Of a DNA stretch of 64,000 nucleotides, positions 21,597 to 34,000 are shown piece by piece (within the stretch, counting starts at the first letter, position 1; each line of letters starts with the position of its first letter). The notes beneath the pieces were generated by a model. That model made no database searches, was not told where the DNA came from, and worked only from the letters and a program-made list of their open reading frames with translations. The translations under genes were made by a program, and so were the position numbers. The stretch is from Diplolepis rosae (Eukaryota; Arthropoda; Insecta; Hymenoptera; Diplolepididae): assembly GCA_030998225.1 (NCBI GenBank), contig JAPYXD010000484.1, forward strand, positions 9,300,001 to 9,364,000, given 5' to 3'.

Positions 21597-24500
21597 ACTG
21601 TTGTAAAGTGGCAAAATATTACGAGAGTTAATCGAACTCTGACTTAAATAGAGTGGCCAATTAATACAGTAGCACTACGGATTCTAAGACTGATAAAAAA
21701 TGGCCAAGTAATGCGCGAGCACTTCGGACTCTAATTCTGAGTAAGGTGGCCAAGTAATGCGCGAGCACATCAGACTCTGATTCTGAGTAAGGTGGCCAAG
21801 TAATGCGCGAGTTCAATGGACGTCAGGACTGATATAAATGCAAAATTAGCCGCGTAATACGCGAGATCGAACGAAGTCTGACCTAAATAAGGAGGCAAAG
21901 TAATGCGCGAATTCTTAGTACAGGATTTTTATATAAAGTGGCCAAATAATGCGCGAGCTCTTCGGACTCTGGCTTAAAATTATGTGGCCAAGTAATGCGC
22001 GAGTTCAATGGACGTCAGGACTGATATAAATGCAAAAATAGCCGCGTAATACGCAAGATCAAACGAAATCTGACCTAAATAAGGTGGCAAAGTAATGCGC
22101 GAATTCTTAGTACAGAATTTTTATATAAAGTGGCCAAGTAATGCGCGAGCTCTTCGGACTCTGGCTTAAAATTATGTGGCCAAGTAATTCGCGAGTTCAA
22201 TGGACGTCAGGACTGATATAAATGCAAAAATAGCCGCGTAATACGCGAGTTGAACAAAGTCTGATCTGAAAAGAGTGGCCAAGTAATGCGCGAGCTCTTC
22301 GGACTCAGATTTTCAGTAAGGTGGCCAAGCAATGCGCGAGTTCAATGGACGTCAGGACTGATATAAATGCAAAAATAGCAGCGTAATACGCGAGATCAAA
22401 CGAAGTCTGACCTAAATAAGGAGGCAAAGTAATGTGCGAATTCTTAGTACAGGATTTTTATATAAAGTGGCCAAGTAATGCGCGAGCTCTTCGGACTCCG
22501 ACTTAAAATTATGTGGCCAAGTAATTCGCGAGTTCAATGGACGTCAGGACTGATATAAATACAAAAATAGCCGCGTAATACGCAGTTAAACGAAGTCTAA
22601 CCTGAAAAGAGTGGCCAAGTAATGCACGAATTTTTAGGGTTATAAGAATTTTTATAAAGTGGCCAAAAAATAATAATTAACACGTAGGCTCCTTAGACTA
22701 TGACCTGAATAAGGCGGCCAAGTAATGCGCGAGCACTTCGGACTCAGATTTTCAGTAAAGGGGCCAAGTAATGCGCGAGCACATCAGACTCTGATTCTGA
22801 GTAAGGTGGCCAAGTAATGCGCGAGTTCAATGGACGTCAGGACTGATATAAATGCAAAATTTGCCGCGTAATACGCGAGATCAACCGAAGTCTGACCTAA
22901 ATAAGGAGGCAAAGTAATGCGCGAGCTCTTCGGACTCTGGCTTAAAATTATGTGGCCAAGTAATTCGCGAGTTCAATGGACGTCAGGACTGATATAAATG
23001 CAAAAATAGCCGCGTAATACGCAAGATCAAACGAAATCTGACCTAAATAAGGTGGCAAAGTAATGCGCGAATTCTTAGTACAGAACTTTTATATAAAGTG
23101 GCCAAGTAATGCGCGAGCTCTTCGGACTCTGGCTTAAAATGATGTGTCCAAGAAAATCGCGAGTTCAATGGACGCCAGGACTGATATAAATCCAAAATAG
23201 CCGCGTGATACGCGAGATCAAACGAAATCTGACCTAAATAAGGTGGCAAAGTAATGCGCGAATTCTTAGTACAGAATTTTTATATAAAGTGGCCAAGTAA
23301 TGCGCGAGCTCTTCGGACTCAGATTTTCAGTAAGGTGGCCAAGTAATGCGCGAGTTCAATGGACGTCAGGACTGATATAAATGCCAAAATAACCTCGTAA
23401 TACGCGAGATCAAACGAAGTCTGACCTAAATAAGGAGGCAAAGTGATGCGCGAATTCTTAGTACAGGATTTTTATATAAAGTGTCCAAGTAATGCGCGAG
23501 CTCTTCGGACTCTGGCTTAAAATTATGTGGCCAAGTAATTCGCGAGTTCAATGGACGTCAGGACTGATATAAATGCAAAAATAGCCGCGTAATACGCGAG
23601 ATCAAACGAAGTCTGACCTAAATAAGGAGGCAAAGTAATGCGCGAATTCTTAGGAGTACAGAATTTTTATATAAAGTAGCCAAGTAATGCGCGAGCTCTT
23701 CGGACTCTGGCTTAAAATTATGTGGCCAAGTAATGCGCGAGCACTTCGGACTCTAATTTACAGTAAGGTGGCCAAGTAATGCGCGAGTTCAATGGACGTC
23801 AGGACTGATATAAATGCAAAAATAGCCGCGTAATACGCGAGATCAAACGAAATCTGACCTAAATAAGGTGGCAAAGTAATGCGCGAATTCTTAGTACAGA
23901 ATTTTTATATAAAGTGGCCAAGTAATGCGCGAACTCTTCGGACTCTGGCTTAAAATTATGTGGCCAAGTAATTCGCGAGTTCAATGGACGTCAGGACTGA
24001 TATAAATGCAAAAATAGCCGCGTAATACGCGAGTTGAACAAAGTCTGATCTGAAAAGAGTGGCCAAGTAATGCGCGAGCTCTTCGGACTCAGATTTTCAG
24101 TAAGGTGGCCAAGCAATGCGCGAGTTCAATGGACGTCAGGACTGAAATAAATGCAAAAATAGCAGCGTAATACGCGAGATCAAACGAAGTCTGACCTAAA
24201 TAAGGAGGCAAAGTAATGCGCGAATTCTTAGTACAGAATTTTTATATAAAGTGGCCAAGTAATGCGCGAGCTCTTCGGACTCTGGCTTAAAATTATGTGG
24301 CCAAGTAATTCGCGAGTTCAATGGACGTCAGGACTGATATAAATGCAAAAATAGCCGCGTAATACGCGAGTTGAACAAAGTCTGATCTGAAAAGAGTGGC
24401 CAAGTAATGCGCGAGCTCTTCGGACTCAGATTTTCAGTAAGGTGGCCAAGTAATTCGCGAGTTCAATGGACGTCAGGACTGATATAAATACAAAAATAGC

Positions 24501-27500
24501 CGCGTAATACGCAGTTAAACGAAGTCTAACCTGAAAAGAGTGGCCAAGTAATGCACGAATTTTTAGGGTTATAAGAATTTTTATAAAGTGGCCAAAAAAT
24601 AATAATTAACACGTAGGCTCCTTAGACTATGACCTGAATAAGGCGGCCAAGTAATGCGCGAGCACTTCGGACTCAGATTTTCAGTAAAGGGGCCAAGTAA
24701 TGCGCGAGCACATCAGACTCTGATTCTGAGTAAGGTGGCCAAGTAATGCGCGAGTTCAATGGACGTCAGGACTGATATAAATGCAAAATTTGCCGCGTAA
24801 TACGCGAGATCAACCGAAGTCTGACCTAAATAAGGAGGCAAAGTAATGCGCGAGCTCTTCGGACTCTGGCTTAAAATTATGTGGCCAAGTAATTCGCGAG
24901 TTCAATGGACGTCAGGACTGATATAAATGCAAAAATAGCCGCGTAATACGCAAGATCAAACGAAATCTGACCTAAATAAGGTGGCAAAGTAATGCGCGAA
25001 TTCTTAGTACAGAACTTTTATATAAAGTGGCCAAGTAATGCGCGAGCTCTTCGGACTCTGGCTTAAAATTATGTGGCCAAGTAAATCGCGAGTTCAATGG
25101 ACGCCAGGACTGATATAAATCCAAAATAGCCGCGTGATACGCGAGATCAAACGAAATCTGACCTAAATAAGGTGGCAAAGTAATGCGCGAATTCTTAGTA
25201 CAGAATTTTTATATAAAGTGGCCAAGTAATGCGCGAGCTCTTCGGACTCAGATTTTCAGTAAGGTGGCCAAGTAATGCGCGAGTTCAATGGACGTCAGGA
25301 CTGATATAAATGCCAAAATAACCTCGTAATACGCGAGATCAAACGAAGTCTGACCTAAATAAGGAGGCAAAGTGATGCGCGAATTCTTAGTACAGGATGT
25401 TTATATAAAGTGTCCAAGTAATGCGCGAGCTCTTCGGACTCTGGCTTAAAATTATGTGGCCAAGTAATTCGCGAGTTCAATGGACGTCAGGACTGATATA
25501 AATGCAAAAATAGCCGCGTAATACGCGAGATCAAACGAAGTCTGACCTAAATAAGGAGGCAAAGTAATGCGCGAATTCTTAGGAGTACAGAATTTTTATA
25601 TAAAGTAGCCAAGTAATGCGCGAGCTCTTCGGACTCTGGCTTAAAATTATGTGGCCAAGTAATGCGCGAGCACTTCGGACTCTAATTTACAGTAAGGTGG
25701 CCAAGTAATGCGCGAGTTCAATGGACGTCAGGACTGATATAAATGCAAAATTAGCCGCGTAATACGCGAGATCAAACGAAATCTGACCTAAATAAGGTGG
25801 CAAAGTAATGCGCGAATTCTTAGTACAGAATTTTTATATAAAGTGGCCAAGTAATGCGCGAGCTCTTCGGACTCTGGCTTAAAATTATGTGGCCAAGTAA
25901 TTCGCGAGTTCAATGGACGTCAGGACTGATATAAATGCAAAAATAGCCGCGTAATACGCGAGTTGAACAAAGTCTGATCTGAAAAGAGTGGCCAAGTAAT
26001 GCGCGAGCTCTTCGGACTCAGATTTTCAGTAAGGTGGCCAAGCAATGCGCGAGTTCAATGGACGTCAGGACTGATATAAATGCAAAAATAGCAGCGTAAT
26101 ACGCGAGATCAAACGAAGTCTGACCTAAATAAGGAGGCAAAGTAATGTGCGAATTCTTAGTACAGGATTTTTATATAAAGTGGCCAAGTAATGCGCGAGC
26201 TCTTCGGACTCCGACTTAAAATTATGTGGCCAAGTAATTCGCGAGTTCAATGGACGTCAGGACTGATATAAATACAAAAATAGCCGCGTAATACGCAGTT
26301 AAACGAAGTCTAACCTGAAAAGAGTGGCCAAGTAATGCACGAATTTTTAGGGTTATAAGAATTTTTATAAAGTGGCCAAAAAATAATAATTAACACGTAG
26401 GCTCCTTAGACTATGACCTGAATAAGGCGGCCAAGTAATGCGCGAGCACTTCGGACTCAGATTTTCAGTAAAGGGGCCAAGTAATGCGCGAGCACATCAG
26501 ACTCTGATTCTGAGTAAGGTGGCCAAGTAATGCGCGAGTTCAATGGACGTCAGGACTGATATAAATGCAAAATTTGCCGCGTAATACGCGAGATCAACCG
26601 AAGTCTGACCTAAATAAGGAGGCAAAGTAATGCGCGAGCTCTTCGGACTCTGGCTTAAAATTATGTGGCCAAGTAATTCGCGAGTTCAATGGACGTCAGG
26701 ACTGATATAAATGCAAAAATAGCCGCGTAATACGCAAGATCAAACGAAATCTGACCTAAATAAGGTGGCAAAGTAATGCGCGAATTGTTAGTACAGAACT
26801 TTTATATAAAGTGGCCAAGTAATGCGCGAGCTCTTCGGACTCTGGCTTAAAATTATGTGGCCAAGTAATTCGCGAGTTCAATGGACGCCAGGACTGATAT
26901 AAATTCAAAATAGCCGCGTGATACGCGAGATCAAACGAAATCTGACCTAAATAAGGAGGCAAAGTGATGCGCGAATTCTTAGTACAGGATTTTTATATAA
27001 AGTGTCCAAGTAATGCGCGAGCTCTTCGGACTCTGGCTTAAAATTATGTGGCCAAGTAATTCGCGAGTTCAATGGACGTCAGGACTGATATAAATGCAAA
27101 AATAGCCGCGTAATACGCGAGATCAAACGAAGTCTGACCTAAATAAGGAGGCAAAGTAATGCGCGAATTCTTAGGAGTACAGAATTTTTATATAAAGTAG
27201 CCAAATGATGCGCGAGCTCTTCGGACTCTGGCTTAAAATTATGTGGCCAAGTAATGCGCGAGCACTTCGGACTCTAATTTACAGTAAGGTGGCCAAGTAA
27301 TGCGCGAGTTCAATGGACGTCAGGACTGATATAAATGCAAAAATAGCCGCGTAATACGCGAGATCAAACGAAATCTGACCTAAATAAGGTGGCAAAGTAA
27401 TGCGCGAATTCTTAGTACAGAATTTTTATATAAAGTGGCCAAGTAATGCGCAGAGCTCTTCGGACTCTGGCTTAAAATTATGTGGCCAAGTAATGAGCGA

Positions 27501-27689
27501 ATTCTTAGTACAGAATTTTTATATATAAAGTGGCCAAGTAATGCGCGAGTTCAATGGACGTCAGGACTGTTATAAATACAAAAATAGGCGCGTAATACGC
27601 GAGTTGAACGCAGTCTGACCTGAAAAGAGTTGCCAAGTAATGCGCGAATTCTTAGGGGTATAAGAACTTTTATATAAAGTGGCCAAACG
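21597..27689 (+). repeat. Satellite-like tandem array, left arm
   Basis: Built from related subunits of about 43-57 bp, most opening with a GTGGCCAAGTAATGCGCGAG-like word. Four types recur in order: one with 'cttcggactctggcttaaa' (46 bp), one with 'caatggacgtcaggactga' (57 bp), one with 'acgcgagatcaaacgaag' (43 bp) and one with 'gaattcttagtacag' (46 bp), giving a ~192-bp tetramer. Variants, including one with 'ataattaacacgtaggctcc', define a higher-order period of ~1.93 and ~1.78 kb (markers at 23,043, 24,972 and 26,756). Subunits are most degenerate at the outer edge. Repeated 68-codon frames are by-products of the repeat. Confidence 0.95.
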
Positions 27690-27948
27690 AAACGATTCCT
27701 TAAAAACAGACTAAAAGAACATAAAAACAACATTAGAGAAAGCCCCAATAAACAAAACGCGCTAACAAAACATACGATTGAAAGAGATCACTTCTTCGAT
27801 TTTGATAGAACAAAAAATCTTAGCTAACGAAAAAAACTACAAAAAAAGGTTGCTGTTGGAAATGTGTCACATTGCAGGTACGAACGATGCGGTGAATCTT
27901 AGAACCGACATAGAAAACCTTTCTAAGATTTTACAACCCTATACTTAA
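27681..27948 (+). pseudogene. Penelope-like element GIY-YIG endonuclease, 3' end
   Basis: The reading frame starts abruptly at the satellite junction with GQTKRFLKNRLKEHKNN, the 'VGxTxRxLxxRlxEH' block of PLE GIY-YIG endonucleases. It continues with ALTKHTIERDHFFDFD (the LxxH...H.FDF block), the catalytic-type Glu in LLLEMCHIAG, and ends INLRTDIENLSKI-like (here VNLRTDIENLSKI) before TAA at 27,946. One extra A in the A-run at about 27,812-27,817 shifts the frame. Everything upstream (RT domain, the GIY and YIG motifs) is missing. In active PLEs this nuclease nicks the target for primed reverse transcription. Identification rests on motif order and spacing. Confidence 0.85.
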
Positions 27949-28016
27949 AAAAGGGTCATAAAAAAATGTGAAATGAGAAATTGGGACTCACCGTGTTTCA
28001 GTCGTCCCTTCACGGT
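27949..28016 (+). other. PLE sequence between the stop codon and the array
   Basis: 'aaaagggtcataaaaaaatg' followed by 'gggactcaccgtgtttcag' and 'cgtcccttcacggttta'. It has no counterpart in the left arm, and I take it as the PLE 3' region leading into the downstream pLTR. Confidence 0.6.
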
Positions 28017-31000
28017 TTATGTTCTTACATCTGGCCACTTTGTCTGAGTCAGATTTCGTTGTAACTCGCGCATTTTTGGCCACCTTATTTAGGTCAGGTT
28101 TCGTTGAACTCGCGTATTACGCGACTATTTTTTGTATTTATATCAGTCCTGACGTCCATTTAACTTTGCGCATTATTTGGCCAGATAATTTTAAGCCAGA
28201 GTCCGAAGAGCTCGCGCATTACTTGGCCACTTTATATAAAAATTCTGTACTAAGAATTCGCGCATTACTTTGCCACCTTATTTAGGTCAGACATTGTTTG
28301 ATCTCGCGTATTACGCGGCTATTTTTGCATTGATATCAGTCCTGACGTCCATTGAACTCGCGCATTACTTGGCCACCTTACTGTAAATCAGAGTCCAAAG
28401 TGCTCGCGCATTACTTGGCCGCTTTATTCAGGTCAGAGTCTAAGGACCCTAAGTGTTAATTATTATTTTTTTAAGCCAGAGTCCGAAGAGCTCGCGCATT
28501 ACTTGGCCACTTTATATAAAAATCCTGTACTAAGAATTCGCGCATTACTTTTCCACCTTATTTAAGTCAGACATTGTTTGATCTCGCGTATTACGCGGCT
28601 TTTTTTCCATTTATATCAGTCCTGAACTCCATTGAACTCGCGCATTACTTGGCCGCATTATTCAGGTCAGAGTCTAAGGACCCTAAATGTTAATTATTAT
28701 TTTTTGGCCACTTTATATAAAAGTTCTTATACCCCTAAGAATTCGCGCATTACTTGGCAACTCTTTCAGGTCAGACTGCGTTCAACTCGCGTATTACGCG
28801 CCTATTTTTGTATTTATAACAGTCCTGACGTCCATTGAACTCGCGCATTACTTGGCCACTTTATATATAAAAATTCTGTACTAAGAATTCGCTCATTACT
28901 TGGCCACATAATTTTAAGCCAGAGTCCGAAGAGCTCGCGCATTACTTGGCCACTTTATATAAAAATTCTGTACTAAGAATTCGCGCATTACTTTGCCACC
29001 TTATTTAGGTCAGATTTCGTTTGATCTCGCGTATTACGCGGCTATTTTTGCATTTATATCAGTCCTGACGTCCATTGAACTCGCGCATTACTTGGCCACC
29101 TTACTGTAAATTAGAGTCCGAAGTGCTCGCGCATTACTTGGCCACATAATTTTAAGCCAGAGTCCGAAGAGCTCGCGCATTACTTGGCTACTTTATATAA
29201 AAATTCTGTACTCCTAAGAATTCGCGCATTACTTTGCCTCCTTATTTAGGTCAGACTTCGTTTGATCTCGCGTATTACGAGGTTATTTTGGCATTTATAT
29301 CCAGTCCTGACGTCCATTGAACTCGCGAATTACTTGGCCACATAATTTTAAGCCAGAGTCCGAAGAGCTCGCGCATTACTTGGACACTTTATATAAAAAT
29401 CCTGTACTAAGTAATCGCGCATCACTTTGCCTCCTTATTTAGGTCAGATTTCGTTTGATCTCGCGTATCAAGCGGCTATTTTGGATTTATATCAGTCCTG
29501 GCGTCCATTGAACTCGCGAGTTACTTGGCCACATAATTTTAAGCCAGAAGTCCGAAGAGCTCGCGCATTACTTGGCCACTTTATATAAAAGTTCTGTACT
29601 AACAATTCGCGCATTACTTTGCCACCTTATTTAGGTCAGATTTCGTTTGATCTTGCGTATTACGCGGCTATTTTTGCATTTATATCAGTCCTGACGTCCA
29701 TTGAACTCGCGAATTACTTGGCCACATAATTTTAAGCCAGAGTCCGAAGAGCTCGCGCATTACTTTGCCTCCTTATTTAGGTCAGACTTCGGTTGATCTC
29801 GCGTATTACGCGGCAAATTTTGCATTTATATCAGTCCTGACGTCCATTGAACTCGCGCATTACTTGGCCACCTTACTCAGAATCAGAGTCTGATGTGCTC
29901 GCGCATTACTTGGCCCCTTTACTGAAAATCTGAGTCCGAAGTGCTCGCGCATTACTTGGCCGCCTTATTCAGGTCATAGTCTAAGGAGCCTACGTGTTAA
30001 TTATTATTTTTTGGCCACTTTATAAAAATTCTTATAACCCTAAAAATTCGTGCATTACTTGGCCACTCTTTTCAGGTTAGACTTCGTTTAACTGCGTATT
30101 ACGCGGCTATTTTTGTATTTATATCAGTCCTGACGTCCATTGAACTCGCGAATTACTTGGCCACATAATTTTAAGTCGGAGTCCGAAGAGCTCGCGCATA
30201 ACTTGGCCGCACTTTATATAAAAATCCTGTACTAAGAATTCGCACATTACTTTGCCTCCTTATTTAGGTCAGACTTCGTTTGATCTCGCGTATTACGCTG
30301 CTATTTTTGCATTTATATCAGTCCTGACGTCCATTGAACTCGCGCATTGCTTGGCCACCTTACTGAAAATCTGAGTCCGAAGAGCTCGCGCATTACTTGG
30401 CCACTCTTTTCAGATCAGACTTTGTTCAACTCGCGTATTACGCGGCTATTTTTGCATTTATATCAGTCCTGACGTCCATTGAACTCGCGAATTACTTGGC
30501 CACATAATTTTAAGCCAGAGTCCGAAGAGCTCGCGCATTACTTGGCCACTTTTTATAAAAATTCTGTACTAAGAATTCGCGCATTACTTTGCCACCTTAT
30601 TTAGGTCAGATTTCGTTTGATCTCGCGTATTACGCGGCTATTTTTGCATTTATATCAGTCCTGACGTCCATTGAACTCGCGCATTACTTGGCCACCTTAC
30701 TGTAAATTAGAGTCCGAAGTGCTCGCGCATTACTTGGCCACATAATTTTAAGCCAGAGTCCGAAGAGCTCGCGCATTACTTGGCTACTTTATATAAAAAT
30801 TCTGTACTCCTAAGAATTCGCGCATTACTTTGCCTCCTTATTTAGGTCAGACTTCGTTTGATCTCGCGTATTACGCGGCTATTTTTGCATTTATATCAGT
30901 CCTGACGTCCATTGAACTCGCGAATTACTTGGCCACATAATTTTAAGCCAGAGTCCGAAGAGCTCGCGCATTACTTGGACACTTTATATAAACATCCTGT

Positions 31001-34000
31001 ACTAAGAATTCGCGCATCACTTTGCCTCCTTATTTAGGTCAGACTTCGTTTGATCTCGCGTATTACGAGGTTATTTTGGCATTTATATCAGTCCTGACGT
31101 CCATTGAACTCGCGCATTACTTGGCCACCTTACTGAAAATCTGAGTCCGAAGAGCTCGCGCATTACTTGGCCACTTTATATAAAAATTCTGTACTAAGAA
31201 TTCGCGCATTACTTTGCCACCTTATTTAGGTCAGATTTCGTTTGATCTCGCGTATCACGCGGCTATTTTGGATTTATATCAGTCCTGGCGTCCATTGGAC
31301 GCGCGACTTACGTGGCCACATAATTTTAAGCCAGAGTCCGAAGAGCTCGCGCATTACTTGGCCACTTTATATAAAAGTTCTGTACTAAGAATTCGCGCAT
31401 TACTTTGCCACCTTATTTAGGTCAGATTTCGTTTGATCTTGCGTATTACGCGGCTATTTTTGTATTTATATCAGTCCTGACGTCCATTGAACTCGCGAAT
31501 TACTTGGCCACATAATTTTAAGCCAGAGTCCGAAGAGCTCGCGCATTACTTTGCCTCCTTATTTAGGTCAGACTTCGGTTGATCTCGCGTATTACGCGGC
31601 AAATTTTGCATTTATATCAGTCCTGACGTCCATTGAACTCGCGCATTACTTGGCCACCTTACTCAGAATCAGAGTCTGATGTGCTCGCGCATTACTTGGC
31701 CCCTTTACTGAAAATCTGAGTCCGAAGTGCTCGCGCATTACTTGGCCGCCTTATTCAGGTCATAGTCTAAGGAGCCTACGTGTTAATTATTATTTTTTGG
31801 CCACTTTATAAAAATTCTTATAACCCTAAAAATTCGTGCATTACTTGGCCACTCTTTTCAGGTTAGACTTCGTTTAACTGCGTATTACGCGGCTATTTTT
31901 GTATTTATATCAGTCCTGACGTCCATTGAACTCGCGAATTACTTGGCCACATAATTTTAAGTCAGAGTCCGGAAATCTCGCGCATTACTTGGCCACTTTA
32001 TATAAAAATCCTGTACTAAGAATTCGCACATTACTTTGCCTCCTTATTTAGGTCAGACTTCGTTTGATCTCGCGTATTACGCTGCTATTTTTGCATTTAT
32101 ATCAGTCCTGACGTCCATTGAACTCGCGCATTGCTTGGCCACCTTACTGAAAATCTGAGTCCGAAGAGCTCGCGCATTACTTGGCCACTCTTTTCAGATC
32201 AGACTTTGTTCAACTCGCGTATTACGCGGCTATTTTTGCATTTATATCAGTCCTGACGTCCATTGAACTCGCGAATTACTTGGCCACATAATTTTAAGCC
32301 AGAGTCCGAAGAGCTCGCGCATTACTTGGCCACTTTATATAAAAATTCTGTACTAAGAATTCGCGCATTACTTTGCCACCTTATTTAGGTCAGATTTCGT
32401 TTGATCTCGCGTATTACGCGGCTATTTTTGCATTTATATCAGTCCTGACGTCCATTGAACTCGCGCATTACTTGGCCACCTTACTGTAAATTAGAGTCCG
32501 AAGTGCTCGCGCATTACTTGGCCACATAATTTTAAGCCAGAGTCCGAAGAGCTCGCGCATTACTTGGCTACTTTATATAAAAATTCTGTACTCCTAAGAA
32601 TTCGCGCATTACTTTGCCTCCTTATTTAGGTCAGACTTCGTTTGATCTCGCGTATTACGCGGCTATTTTTGCATTTATATCAGTCCTGACGTCCATTGAA
32701 CTCGCGCATTACTTGGCCACCTTACTGTAAATTAGAGTCCGAAGTGCTCGCGCATTACTTGGCCACATAATTTTAAGCCAGAGTCCGAAGAGCTCGCGCA
32801 TTACTTGGCTACTTTATATAAAAATTCTGTACTCCTAAGAATTCGCGCATTACTTTGCCTCCTTATTTAGGTCAGACTTCGTTTGATCTCGCGTATTACG
32901 CGGCTATTTTTGCATTTATATCAGTCCTGACGTCCATTGAACTCGCGAATTACTTGGCCACATAATTTTAAGCCAGAGTCCGAAGAGCTCGCGCATTACT
33001 TGGACACTTTATATAAACTTCCTGTACTAAGAACTCGCGCATCACTCGGCCTCCTTATTTAGGTCAGACTTCGTTTGATCTCGCGTATTACGAGGTTATT
33101 TTGGCATTTATATCAGTCCTGACGTCCATTGAACTCGCGCATTACTTGGCCACCTTACTGAAAATCTGAGTCCGAAGAGCTCGCGCATTACTTGGCCACT
33201 TTATATAAAAATTCTGTACTAAGAATTCGCGCATTACTTTGCCACCTTATTTAGGTCAGATTTCGTTTGATCTCGCGTATCACGCGGCTATTTTGGATTT
33301 ATATCAGTCCTGGCGTCCATTGAACTCGCGAGTTACTTGGCCACTTAATTTTAAGCCAGAGTCCGAAGAGCTCGCGCATTACTTGGCCACTTTATATAAA
33401 AGTTCTGTACTAAGAATTCGCGCATTACTTTGCCACCTTATTTAGGTCAGATTTCGTTTGATCTTGCGTATTACGCGGCTATTTTTGCATTTATATCAGT
33501 CCTGACGTCCATTGAACTCGCGAATTACTTGGCCACATAATTTTAAGCCAGAGTCCGAAGAGCTCGCGCATTACTTTGCCTCCTTATTTAGGTCAGACTT
33601 CGGTTGATCTCGCGTATTACGCGGCAAATTTTGCATTTATATCAGTCCTGACGTCCATTGAACTCGCGCATTACTTGGCCACCTTACTCAGAATCAGAGT
33701 CTGATGTGCTCGCGCATTACTTGGCCCCTTTACTGAAAATCTGAGTCCGAAGTGCTCGCGCATTACTTGGCCGCCTTATTCAGGTCATAGTCTAAGGAGC
33801 CTACGTGTTAATTATTATTTTTTGGCCACTTTATAAAAATTCTTATAACCCTAAAAATTCGTGCATTACTTGGCCACTCTTTTCAGGTTAGACTTCGTTA
33901 AACTGCGTATTACGCGGCTATTTTTGTATTTATATCAGTCCTGACGTCCATTGAACTCGCGAATTACTTGGCCACCTTACTGAAAATCTGAGTCCGAAGA

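Noticed and set aside
23043..23249. Repeated 68-codon frames throughout the satellite arrays (e.g. 24,972, 26,756, 31,214, 33,239, 35,169)
   Set aside because: They are produced by the tandem repeat itself, appear in step with it and start and stop at repeat words. No evidence of translation.
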